Assembly (NCBI GenBank): GCA_018814765.1
Contig: JAHIZJ010000086.1
Span: 1-32,050 of the forward strand
Source: Patescibacteria group bacterium
GTDB lineage: Bacteria; Patescibacteriota; Patescibacteriia; JAHIZJ01
DNA: 32,050 bases
Direction of reading: 5' to 3'
This document shows, piece by piece, positions 21,795-28,764 of this stretch (its first letter is position 1; each line of letters starts with the position of its first letter). The notes under the pieces were generated by a model. That model was not told the origin of the DNA. It was given only the letters and a program-made list of their open reading frames with translations, and ran no database searches. The position numbers and the translations under genes are program-made.

Positions 21795-23012
21795 CTAGTC
21801 CTTAAATAATACTCCCTCTTTTTGGTATATCTTACTGGCGATAAAGATTGCAATTACAGAAAATATCGCTAATGAGATCATACTCAATCCTATGTGGCTC
21901 CAGTCATATGTACCTATTAGAATTTCTTTGAACAATAGTACCGAGTTTACTGCCGGCAGACTAAAGAACCAAAGTGCCGGTTCAAATCCTGGAATAGTGT
22001 TTATAATGGTAACGGGAAGAATCACGATCAAATATGATGGGCCGATATAGCTTTGCGCTTCTTTATAGCTCTTGGCAAAAATAGCAATCGATAAAATCAC
22101 AGCCGAGAACATTAAGACCATTAAAACGCTCACGGCTAACATTATCAATATGGCCTGAGGTTCAATAGTAAAATCAGCAATAAATCCAAATGTATTCATG
22201 CCGCTATCACTGTCCTCCATACCAAACAAACCAAATGACTTGATAGCGAAATACATACTGGTAAGAGATATGACTACCGATATCAGAGCTGAGGTGGAAA
22301 CCGCAAAGAATTTTCCGAAAACTATTTCCAATCTTTTGGCTGGTGTGAGCAACAATGATTCTAGAGTTTTTCTTTCCTTTTCGCCCGCTGAAATGTCAGT
22401 CGCAATGTATTGACCACCTACAATAGACCACATAACAATAAATAACGGTAAAATAAATCCCAAACCGAAGCCCCCGATTTCTTGGTCTGTGGCCACTTCT
22501 TCTTGAGTTATAGTGATGACTGAAAGTATCTTAGGATCAACATCTTCTGCCACCAGCCTAGTATTAATCACTTGCTGATTGTACATTGACAAGGCCACAC
22601 TAACCCGTCCGACTGCTTGTTCAGAACGGTCATTCACAGAGTATTTCACCAGCTCAAGCTGAACGGGTAGATAAATATCAATTGATTCTTGGAAATCTTC
22701 TGGAATAACAATTCCTGCATCTACCTCTTTGCTTTTTATCGCCTCCCTCAAATCCCCTGTAATTTCTACAACCTCAAGCTTTTCCTGTTCATTAATGTAC
22801 TTTACTAAATCGATTGAAGTATTTTCACTAGCTACACCGATCTTAGCTGTTTCATCTTGTACTTGCTTTATCTGCATTTCAGTTAATTTTCCCATGCCAA
22901 TAATTATTATGGGCATCAATAACATAGGCATGACGATCATTGCCATCAATGTACGCTTATCTCTAATGGCGTCTTTTAGTTCCTTTTTCCAAATTGTAAC
23001 TATATTACTCAT
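21795..23012 (-). CDS. ABC-2 type permease, NatB-like
   Basis: The 405-residue product begins IVTIWKKELKDAIRDKRTLMAM, then a first helix (MIVMPMLLMPIIIIGMGKL), a large extracytoplasmic domain (about residues 45-175) and a cluster of five to six helices from about residue 180. The AGEKERKTLESLLLTPAKRLEI motif before helix 3 is diagnostic for NatB/ABC-2 exporters, which pump Na+ or peptides out in an ATP-dependent way. The ATP-binding partner is two genes upstream. Starts and stops overlap (23012/23009). Confidence 0.9.
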   Translation of the reverse strand: MSNIVTIWKKELKDAIRDKRTLMAMIVMPMLLMPIIIIGMGKLTEMQIKQVQDETAKIGVASENTSIDLVKYINEQEKLEVVEITGDLREAIKSKEVDAGIVIPEDFQESIDIYLPVQLELVKYSVNDRSEQAVGRVSVALSMYNQQVINTRLVAEDVDPKILSVITITQEEVATDQEIGGFGLGFILPLFIVMWSIVGGQYIATDISAGEKERKTLESLLLTPAKRLEIVFGKFFAVSTSALISVVISLTSMYFAIKSFGLFGMEDSDSGMNTFGFIADFTIEPQAILIMLAVSVLMVLMFSAVILSIAIFAKSYKEAQSYIGPSYLIVILPVTIINTIPGFEPALWFFSLPAVNSVLLFKEILIGTYDWSHIGLSMISLAIFSVIAIFIASKIYQKEGVLFKD

Positions 23013-23677
23013 CTTAGTTCTCTTAATATCTCACGCAGATCATTAATAATATAATCAGGATCTGTCTCTACTTTATGATTCTTGTTATATTTTGTTCTCA
23101 AATAATACGTAGTTCCGTTTAACGCTTTACCGACCAGTATGTCACTATCACGATCTCCTATTTTTACTATTTTATTAAACTTATTATCTTTAATATATTT
23201 TTTCAATGCTCCGATCTTTTCTCTAGAGACGTCTTTACCTTCCCGTGTGAAATTATGTAAATCTACGGCAATGTAGTCATCAATATATTTGTCCAGATTA
23301 ACCATCTCAACAAAACCCTTGATCAATCTTGACTGTGTGTTCGAAAGTATAATATTAGAATGACCAGCTTTCTTTGTTTTGGCTAACACTTCATCAGCAT
23401 GATCCATCTGTTTAATATATTTCTCTACAATACACTCCCTGGCTTGAATTTCCACCGCCTTATCCTTCATCTTTCTCCATAATCTTAGATCACCTTCTGG
23501 ATAGGCATACTTGAAAAAATCAATCCAGCTAAGTCCATATAATACCGTTGTTTCATCCAGGTCTAACTGTTTGTTAACGTTAAACGCCCTTAACGCTTGG
23601 TTGGTTAGAATCTGACAAGCTAAGACATTGTCTTTTTCTAAAGTACCATGAAAATCCCAAACGAAAAGAGTCTTCAT
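23009..23677 (-). CDS. HAD-superfamily hydrolase
   Basis: The 222-residue protein carries the HAD motifs: I as FVWDFHGTLE (the usual DxDGT has Phe and His in the middle), II as IILSNTQS, a Lys region near VSREKIGALKK, and III/IV as KIGDRDSDILVG. A helical cap lies between motifs I and II. It probably dephosphorylates a small metabolite; the substrate is unknown. It overlaps both the NatA-like and NatB-like genes by 4 bases, an unusual position inside an ABC exporter operon. Confidence 0.85.
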   Translation of the reverse strand: MKTLFVWDFHGTLEKDNVLACQILTNQALRAFNVNKQLDLDETTVLYGLSWIDFFKYAYPEGDLRLWRKMKDKAVEIQARECIVEKYIKQMDHADEVLAKTKKAGHSNIILSNTQSRLIKGFVEMVNLDKYIDDYIAVDLHNFTREGKDVSREKIGALKKYIKDNKFNKIVKIGDRDSDILVGKALNGTTYYLRTKYNKNHKVETDPDYIINDLREILRELR

Positions 23678-24627
23678 TCTTTTTCCTTTTTCTCTTTAAA
23701 TGCATATTTGCCAATAAATGACATTACAATACCTAGAGCTAAGAAGATGTAAAATACAACCCGGCTTATTTCTAAAAAGCTGAATAAAAACCCTACAGCA
23801 ATTAAGACAATCGCACCGATCCTTACAATCCAGCCAATCTTTTTTTTGTTCGATTCTTTTGATTGTTTCTCTCTGGTGGTTTGGGTAAGTGTGGAAATAT
23901 TACTACCGTGAACTAATTTTACAAATGCTTCTTCTAAGTCGTTAGCTTGAGTTTTTTCTTTTATTGAATCAACCGTATCAACGGTAACTATCTTTCCTTG
24001 ATGGATGATAGCTACGCGGTCACACAGTTTCTCCGCATCGGTCATTTCATGGGTTGATAGAATCACCAGCTTACCAGCGGTTTTTTCTTTTTTCATGAAG
24101 CGCATAATATTTTGAGATGCCAACACATCCAATCCAGCAGTTGGCTCATCAAATATAACAACCTTAGGATCATGGATAACAGAACGCGCTATAGCGAGCT
24201 TTTGCTTCATGCCCGTAGAATACTTGCTGGCTCTACGATCAACAAAATCTTCCATATCTAACAAACGAGATACTTCATTTATCTTTTCATCAAGCTCAAC
24301 ATTGCTCATACCGTTCAACTGACCATAATATTTTAAATTTTCACGACCACTCAGGCGCTCATAGACTCCAATGTCAGTAGTCAATACTCCAATATTGCTA
24401 CGCACTTTTTCAGGTTGCTTTTTTATATCAAAACCAGCCACTGTCGCTGTTCCACTGCTAGCTGTTAAAGTAGTAGCAATTACTCGAATCGTCGTTGTTT
24501 TACCAGCGCCATTTGGTCCGAGTAAACCAAAAACTTCACCAGCATATGCTTCGAAACTGACATTGTTAACCGCCTTAAATCCGTTGAATTCTTTTGTTAG
24601 ATTTTTAACCTCCAATAAAGACTTCAT
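23674..24627 (-). CDS. ABC transporter ATP-binding protein, NatA-like, with C-terminal membrane helices
   Basis: The 317-residue product has Walker A LGPNGAGKTTTIR, the signature YSTGMKQKLAIARS, Walker B KVVIFDEPTAGLD and the H-loop LSTHEM, typical of NatA/CcmA-type ATPases. After about residue 240 there is a polar linker and two membrane helices (VRIGAIVLIAVGFLFSFLEI, FYIFLALGIVMSFIG), an addition to the usual soluble subunit. It is the first gene of a four-gene operon. TTGATT-17-TATAAT ends 6 bases before the ATG, so the message is probably leaderless. Confidence 0.93.
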   Translation of the reverse strand: MKSLLEVKNLTKEFNGFKAVNNVSFEAYAGEVFGLLGPNGAGKTTTIRVIATTLTASSGTATVAGFDIKKQPEKVRSNIGVLTTDIGVYERLSGRENLKYYGQLNGMSNVELDEKINEVSRLLDMEDFVDRRASKYSTGMKQKLAIARSVIHDPKVVIFDEPTAGLDVLASQNIMRFMKKEKTAGKLVILSTHEMTDAEKLCDRVAIIHQGKIVTVDTVDSIKEKTQANDLEEAFVKLVHGSNISTLTQTTREKQSKESNKKKIGWIVRIGAIVLIAVGFLFSFLEISRVVFYIFLALGIVMSFIGKYAFKEKKEKE

Positions 24628-24633
24628 AGATAA

Positions 24634-24662
24634 ATTATATTCTTATAACAGCTAAAAATCAA
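24634..24662 (-). promoter_or_regulatory. TTGATT-17-TATAAT promoter of the ABC exporter operon
   Basis: A near-perfect promoter whose perfect -10 ends 6 bases before the ATG at 24627. Its -35 is only about 9 bases from the -35 of the divergent cassette promoter. Confidence 0.75.
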
Positions 24663-24671
24663 ATATATTTC

Positions 24672-24700
24672 TTGACAAAGTAATAATGTTATGTTAATTT
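24672..24700 (+). promoter_or_regulatory. TTGACA-17-TAATTT promoter
   Basis: TTGACA (24672-24677), a 17-base spacer and TAATTT (24695-24700). It drives the two-gene cassette at 24789-26218 with a leader of about 80 bases. Confidence 0.75.
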
Positions 24701-24788
24701 CATTAGTCGTTCTTTTACAAATTGCGCTCCTATTGCGTTCCATTGGGTGGACGCTGGGAAATCATGCGCGGGAAGGAGGTGATTTAAG

Positions 24789-25628
24789 ATGTACTTGAAG
24801 AATCGATGGTATGTGAAGCTTTCTGTGGTCCTGATGGGTGTTCTGTTCATGGCCATGTGCGTTGTGAGCTCAAAGGATACCCGCACCGTAATCGCAGAAG
24901 CATTCGAAACGATCAAGGTCTATCGGGAAATCTCCAAGCTCGACCCTCAATCCGAGGCAGAGTTCTGGGTAGCTTACGAACTAGCGATGAACATCCGAGT
25001 TGGTCATTGGTCGCGGTTTGGGCCTGATTCCGATACTATTGTCGGTCTCCTCACTCGAAGCATGGATGAAGGTGATGGTAAGGGTACCTGGACCCCCAGA
25101 CCTTACTATTGGGCACCTGATAATCCGCGCCAGGGCTTAGTCTATCGAGCCAATGAATATGTGCGTTGGAGTACGCTTCGATTTGACCCTATGTTTGACG
25201 AACAGACAACGCACGCCTGGGGAGTCAACAGCTTTACCTTCTGGGTCAAGCTGGGGATTTCTGTCCTGGCAGGTGGTGGGTTCATCGCTCTCGGAATCAT
25301 GTTTCTGCCCTACTTCGTTTGCCTGTTGATCATTGGATTGGTATTAGTCGGACGACTCAACGTTCTTCCGGCTGACCTACCTTTCCTCAGCGCGACAACG
25401 GAGAAACCAGTCACCAACCTCGTTAATAGCGATGGTGGTGACGACCTGTATCCCGATGACCAGGGTGATGTGGCTGATATCGTTCAGATTTTCAGCCTCT
25501 GCCTCGTACTACTCGTATGTTGGGTCCGCCTGCCTCATGATCTGCGGCGGACACTGGAAGTTGTCCGCTGCGGTTTGAGCCGAGCGCCTCCGCAGTTTGA
25601 AAGGAGACTCTCATGTTGCGCACTCTAA
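24789..25628 (+). CDS. membrane protein of unknown family (cassette-class gene)
   Basis: The ribosome site is AAGGAGGTGAT, complementary to the 16S tail along its whole length, 5 bases before the ATG. The 279-residue protein has an N-terminal helix (VKLSVVLMGVLFMAMCVV), a soluble region of about 125 residues (Trp-rich: WTPRPYYWAPDN), two adjacent helices (LGISVLAGGGFIAL, MFLPYFVCLLIIGLVLVG) and one more near residue 235. I recognise no family. One 60-base line of this gene (25081) is 58% G+C by my count, against 25% in a line of the neighbouring operon (23041). It overlaps the next ORF by 16 bases. Confidence 0.72.
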   Translation: MYLKNRWYVKLSVVLMGVLFMAMCVVSSKDTRTVIAEAFETIKVYREISKLDPQSEAEFWVAYELAMNIRVGHWSRFGPDSDTIVGLLTRSMDEGDGKGTWTPRPYYWAPDNPRQGLVYRANEYVRWSTLRFDPMFDEQTTHAWGVNSFTFWVKLGISVLAGGGFIALGIMFLPYFVCLLIIGLVLVGRLNVLPADLPFLSATTEKPVTNLVNSDGGDDLYPDDQGDVADIVQIFSLCLVLLVCWVRLPHDLRRTLEVVRCGLSRAPPQFERRLSCCAL

Positions 25629-26218
25629 TCCTTCTGGCAATCCTCTCAATTTACCTGCCGATATCTGCTCAGGCGGGCGACTCAATTTACCTCCAGTTCG
25701 GGGAGTGGGCTAATTCGAGTGGTGGTGGAGCGAGTTTTCACCATATCACTGATCGGTTCCACCACAACCCGTTCGTGAAGTTAAACGGTAAGGTGGTCGA
25801 CTACATGGTCCTCTATCATGTAGCCAAATCAGATCGTTTCACCTTCTCGCTCGGTCCTGTGGCTGGCTTCCAGTCCAAGGAAGACGGCGTAGTCCCCCAC
25901 TGTGGATTCGAGGTCCGGAGTCGTTGTCAGCTTGGTTCATTCGAGCCTTCATTCCGATTCGCAACCCGTCACACGCACAAAGAGAGACTGCATCATTTAT
26001 TCAAGGTTTGGGTAATGCGAAATTGGGACTCGTTTTCTTTAGGGCTCGGTTACCAGCCGATCCGGAAAGACGGGCTCAACGACTACTGGAACGATAGAGT
26101 CGCTGTGACAGTCAAGGTCCCATATAAGGGCATTTCATTTTTCCTTGAGGGTCGCACCTCACTTCGAGAGGGGCATCGGACGTCGATGAATTTCGACATA
26201 AAGATACCTCTCAACTAA
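25613..26218 (+). CDS. exported, beta-strand-rich (outer-membrane-barrel-like) protein
   Basis: AAAGGAG lies 7 bases before the ATG. A clear signal peptide (LILLAILSIYLPISAQA) precedes a 180-residue mature part of alternating hydrophobic/polar strands: DSIYLQFGEWANS, FTFSLGPVAGFQS, SFSLGLGYQP, VAVTVKVPYKGISFFLEG, ending MNFDIKIPLN. This is the look of a small outer-membrane barrel. That is unexpected for a CPR cell, which is thought to lack a Gram-negative outer membrane, so foreign origin or another role is possible. It is coupled to the membrane protein before it and ends at a strong terminator. Confidence 0.7.
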   Translation: MLRTLILLAILSIYLPISAQAGDSIYLQFGEWANSSGGGASFHHITDRFHHNPFVKLNGKVVDYMVLYHVAKSDRFTFSLGPVAGFQSKEDGVVPHCGFEVRSRCQLGSFEPSFRFATRHTHKERLHHLFKVWVMRNWDSFSLGLGYQPIRKDGLNDYWNDRVAVTVKVPYKGISFFLEGRTSLREGHRTSMNFDIKIPLN

Positions 26219-26222
26219 CCCA

Positions 26223-26260
26223 AACGCCCAGAGTAACTCTATGTTGCTCTGGGCGTTTTT
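26223..26260 (+). terminator. strong intrinsic terminator after the two-gene cassette
   Basis: AACGCCCAGAG (26223-26233) pairs perfectly with CTCTGGGCGTT (26247-26257), followed by TTTTT. It begins 5 bases after the stop codon. Confidence 0.92.
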
Positions 26261-26375
26261 CTACCCGACTTTCCTGTTTCGAGCCAGGTCGAGAGAAGTC
26301 GGGGTGAGTAGAGCTTTAGCTCGAAACACCTTCAAGGCTATAGCCTTTTCAACCGTGAGCTAAAGCTCCGTAGAA
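26261..26375. repeat. 115-bp dispersed repeat, copy A
   Basis: Runs from CTACCCGACTTTCC to CTCCGTAGAA and matches 26964-27078 at the same length with scattered differences. It holds two palindromes (GAGCTTTAGCTC, AGGCTATAGCCT), the first preceded by GTAG. It lies between the cassette terminator and the rdgB stop, 2 bases from the latter. Confidence 0.85.
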
Positions 26376-26377
26376 GT

Positions 26378-26953
26378 TTAAATTTTTTCTAAAAACTCTC
26401 TCAATTTCCTAAACGCTATTCCCCGATGACTGATCTGGTTTTTTTCTTCATCGGTCATCTCACTAAACGTTCTTTTCTCTCCATCTGGTATAAAAACTAA
26501 ATCATACGGCAATTTTGGTCGTGATTTTCCTATTGCCTTAAGTGAAATTGTTCCGTCTATTTTACCCCGAAATATCCATTCTTTTCCTTCAGGAGATACT
26601 AGAGCAGAGACTGTTTCAAAATATGCTTGTCTTTCTCCAACAGGGACATCTTTCATTTTATCCAAAGTATATTTCGCTTTATCACCATCAAACCAACGAG
26701 AGCACCTTATTCCCGGAGCTCCATCAAGCGCTTTGATAAATATTCCTGTGTCATCAGCAACTGCCCACTCCCCTATTTTTTCAGAAACATACCGTGCTTT
26801 GATAAGTGAGTTCTCTTCTAGTGTTTTTCCGTCTTCAATTGGTTCTTCTAAGCCCAGATCATAAGCGCTCTGAACTTCAATATCTAAATCAGACAGAAGC
26901 GCTTGCATTTCTATAAGTTTGCCTGGATTGTGTGTGGCGAAAATTAGTTTCAT
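26378..26953 (-). CDS. rdgB: XTP/dITP diphosphatase (RdgB/HAM1)
   Basis: This enzyme removes non-canonical purine triphosphates (dITP, XTP) from the nucleotide pool. The 191-residue product begins MKLIFATHNPGKLIEMQALL, and has the family's SLIKARYVSEKIGEWAVADDTGIFIKALDGAPGIRCSRW segment with the metal-binding Asp pair, FRGKIDG, and the C-terminal SHRGIAFRKL. AAAGGA lies 4 bases before the ATG. It is bracketed by two 115-bp direct repeats, the left one 2 bases from its stop and the right one 10 bases from its start. Confidence 0.93.
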   Translation of the reverse strand: MKLIFATHNPGKLIEMQALLSDLDIEVQSAYDLGLEEPIEDGKTLEENSLIKARYVSEKIGEWAVADDTGIFIKALDGAPGIRCSRWFDGDKAKYTLDKMKDVPVGERQAYFETVSALVSPEGKEWIFRGKIDGTISLKAIGKSRPKLPYDLVFIPDGEKRTFSEMTDEEKNQISHRGIAFRKLREFLEKI

Positions 26954-26963
26954 TTTTCCTTTC

Positions 26964-27078
26964 TACCCGACTTTCCCGTCTTGAGCCATGTCGAGAGAAG
27001 TCTGGATGAATAGAGCTTCAACTCGGAACATCTTTCAGGCTAAAGCCTTATCAATCGTGGACTAAAGTTCCGTAGAAT
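26964..27078. repeat. 115-bp dispersed repeat, copy B
   Basis: Same orientation and length as copy A, 703 bases away. Palindromes are partly decayed (GAGCTTCAACTC). Similar scraps continue to about 27135 (AGGCTTCAGCC, GGGCTTTAG). Nothing gene-like is seen between 27079 and 27197. Confidence 0.8.
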
Positions 27079-27197
27079 TGAGCTGCGTCTTTCTACTAGG
27101 CTTCAGCCGAGGGTTCCATGGGCTTTAGACCTGATAATTTATTAAAATCTATCCGACCTTTACTATCCTCGCCAACATCAATAACCGAGTAAACCAA

Positions 27198-27677
27198 TTA
27201 CCGTGCAAATTCTTCACCATATTTATCATCAATCTGCCGATAACTTGAAAATGGATTATCTCTCAATTCCTGAAAAGTATTTACCTCTTTATGCTTGAGT
27301 AGATTACCAATGATATATCCAGTTACTCTCCAATCCATATCATCCGAAGTTACCTGCAACGATTTCGTGCACTGCCACATCTCCTGATATTTCATTTTAA
27401 ATGACTTCCTATATTCATATGAAGTTCCACCATTAATTATCTGTTTGATTTTTGCTAAATCAGTATCATTCTTTGAATGACACTTTAAGTGATAGTGGTT
27501 TGATGCAATACTGAAAATAATATCCGATGCTGAGTAATTTTTTGTTGCCCTTTTGATCTGATTTAGCAGGATCTTTTTCTTCATACATTCACTAAAATAT
27601 GGAAAATACAACGAAGTCACTCCTGTAATGAAATATATCGTGTTATCAGGCCAATATCGTTTTGATTTATTTATCAT
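27198..27677 (-). CDS. REP-associated tyrosine transposase (RAYT, Y1/HUH)
   Basis: From the ATG at 27677 (159 residues), preceded by GAGG; the tracked start is a TTG five codons earlier. The features fit the Y1_Tnp fold: N-terminal strand IYFITGVT, the metal-binding motif SNHYHLKCH (HUH type with Tyr in the middle), and the catalytic-Tyr helix GYIIGNLLKHKEV, matching the YIxxNPxxH pattern of RAYTs. RAYTs act on REP hairpins by single-strand cleavage. Related palindromic repeats lie on both sides (26964-27078 and 27719-27807), which supports the call. The protein is near full family length and shows no frameshift. Confidence 0.8.
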   Translation of the reverse strand: MINKSKRYWPDNTIYFITGVTSLYFPYFSECMKKKILLNQIKRATKNYSASDIIFSIASNHYHLKCHSKNDTDLAKIKQIINGGTSYEYRKSFKMKYQEMWQCTKSLQVTSDDMDWRVTGYIIGNLLKHKEVNTFQELRDNPFSSYRQIDDKYGEEFAR

Positions 27678-27718
27678 ATATCCTCTTCCCAAATCTCCCT
27701 GACACTGTCTTTATACCA

Positions 27719-27807
27719 CAGAGCTAAAGCTCTATCAACCGTGAGCTAAAGCTTTTTAGAATTAAGTCATCTTTAAAACTAAAGCCTTTTAATAAAGCTC
27801 GGTAGAA
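27719..27807. repeat. partial dispersed repeats, copy C
   Basis: AGAGCTAAAGCTCTATCAACCGTGAGCTAAAGCT matches the right third of copies A and B; a second, shorter piece (ACTAAAGCCTTTTAATAAAGCTCGGTAGAA) follows. They lie just upstream of the transposase gene. Confidence 0.7.
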
Positions 27808-27843
27808 TAAAAATCGGGGCACCAAGCAAAGCTCGGCGCCCCC
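27806..27843 (-). terminator. intrinsic terminator of the structured RNA
   Basis: On the minus strand GGGGCGCCGAGC pairs with GCTTGGTGCCCC (one G-U) and is followed by GATTTTTAT. Confidence 0.85.
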
Positions 27844-27919
27844 AGAAATCAAACGAAGCGTTAATTTAGGCATGTGCCACTACGTACTGCCAGTCTCCAT
27901 TCAGGAGAAGCACCCGGTT

Positions 27920-27993
27920 AAGGGTGGGTGGGATTAGAACCCAGCACGCATCAGGTTGCCAACCTGCTACACTACCAGCTATTGCACCTCCCC
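27920..27993 (-). tRNA. tRNA-like domain, anticodon loop TTGGCAA (would read Ala GCC)
   Basis: The order is tRNA-like: GGGGAGG/CCACCCT acceptor (one A-A mismatch, one wobble), AGCTGGTAG D-loop, TTGGCAA anticodon loop on a 4-bp stem plus a G-A pair, and TTCTAAT T-loop. Faults are a 3-bp D-stem, a missing base 9, a C-C pair at the end of the T-stem, and T in place of a purine in the T-loop; no CCA is encoded. It could be a degenerate tRNA or a tRNA mimic. Confidence 0.4.
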
Positions 27994-28116
27994 TTGCCTT
28001 CTAGCTTTCGCCCGGAATCATGGCGAAGCTGTAGCTCGTTTGTAGATCGTCATGCTCGGACTAATCCGCCCGAGCGACCACACGATGATGCCATAGGCCT
28101 CCCTACGGCATTCACT

Positions 28117-28144
28117 ATTTTACACAATATAAATTATATGTCAA
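28117..28144 (-). promoter_or_regulatory. TTGACA-16-TAAAAT promoter of the structured RNA
   Basis: TTGACA (28139-28144) and TAAAAT (28117-28122) on the minus strand, pointing into the structured RNA. The style matches the cassette promoters. Confidence 0.65.
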
Positions 28145-28207
28145 ATATAAAAAACCAAAGCTATTTTATGTACTGTGTTGCTTTGTTTTTATTGGTATTG
28201 TGTACTA

Positions 28208-28561
28208 TTATCCATCCAATCCATTCACTAGCTGCATCATTTCGTTGTAATGCTTTTTTATAATTTCAGGATCACGGAATTGCTTGGAGAATTCCTGTAA
28301 GACATTCATTACTTTTACAATTACCTCTTTAGTTGGTTTTTCAAAATCACCGTCCACCTTTTTAAAGGCTCGTTTTAACAGAATTTCAATGTTGGCTCGA
28401 GTCAGTTTATCCGCTGACATTTCATCCATCCCTTGAGTTACATCTTCTAATTCTTTAGCCTGGTCTTCTCGATGAGCTTCTAAAAAACATCGCATTAAAG
28501 CCCTGCGCACATCAATAGCATCATATTTTTTGTCTGTATCGACTCCGTAAATAATAGACAT
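28208..28561 (-). CDS. small helical protein, unknown
   Basis: The 117-residue protein (MSIIYGVDTDKKYDAIDVRRAL...) is soluble, acidic and helical, with a conserved-looking CFLEAHREDQAKELEDV stretch and a C-terminal YNEMMQLVNGL. There is no signal peptide, membrane helix or catalytic motif. Its AT-rich composition and lack of a Shine-Dalgarno match native genes. I suspect a conserved CPR hypothetical but cannot name it. It lies just after tRNA-Pro on the same strand. Confidence 0.6.
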   Translation of the reverse strand: MSIIYGVDTDKKYDAIDVRRALMRCFLEAHREDQAKELEDVTQGMDEMSADKLTRANIEILLKRAFKKVDGDFEKPTKEVIVKVMNVLQEFSKQFRDPEIIKKHYNEMMQLVNGLDG

Positions 28562-28620
28562 TTTTTATCATTTAATTGGTTATTCTCTGTTGTGGTCGGG
28601 CTGCCCGCCTGCCATCGCCT

Positions 28621-28697
28621 TGGTCGGGGTAGCCGGACTTGAACCGGCGACCTCAGCGTCCCGAACGCTGCGCGCTAGCCAACTGCGCCATACCCCG
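28621..28697 (-). tRNA. tRNA-Pro (CGG)
   Basis: A full cloverleaf: acceptor CGGGGTA/TACCCCG, D-arm GGCGCAGTTGGCTAGCGC, anticodon arm CAGCG-TTCGGGA-CGCTG with anticodon CGG, T-arm GCCGG-TTCAAGT-CCGGC, discriminator A and an encoded CCA. Confidence 0.95.
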
Positions 28698-28729
28698 TAC
28701 TTCTTATTATTAACATAATTTTGTCGATA

Positions 28730-28764
28730 AATAAAGAGCCGTCAGTTTTCCAAAACAGACGGCT
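28730..28764 (-). terminator. intrinsic terminator of the nucleotidyltransferase-like gene
   Basis: AGCCGTC..GTTTT pairs with AAAAC..GACGGCT, followed on the minus strand by CTTTATTT. The stem starts within the stop codon. Confidence 0.85.

Larger units (their letters stand above)
27806..28110 (-). ncRNA. candidate structured RNA of about 300 nt containing a tRNA-like domain
   Basis: A TTGACA promoter (28117-28144) and a strong terminator bound about 300 bases of minus-strand sequence without a convincing ORF but with many stems: ATGCC-GTAGG..CCTAT-GGCAT, GCTCGG..CCGAGC, GCTTCGCC..GGCGAAAGC, a tRNA-like block at 27920-27993, CACCC..GGGTG and TCTCC-TGAAT-GGAGA. I found no RNase P, SRP, 6S or tmRNA core motif. 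It may be a tRNA transcript with long flanks, a decayed tRNA locus or a new RNA. The 111-aa plus-strand ORF at 27928 is its antisense shadow. Confidence 0.55.

Noticed and set aside
24689-24916. Minus-strand 75-aa ORF
   Set aside because: It overlaps the promoter, leader and start of the 24789 gene and has no ribosome site.
27928-28263. Plus-strand 111-aa ORF
   Set aside because: It begins antisense to the tRNA-like domain (MGLEPSTHQ..., the usual shadow of tRNA sequences) and runs through the promoter of the minus-strand RNA.
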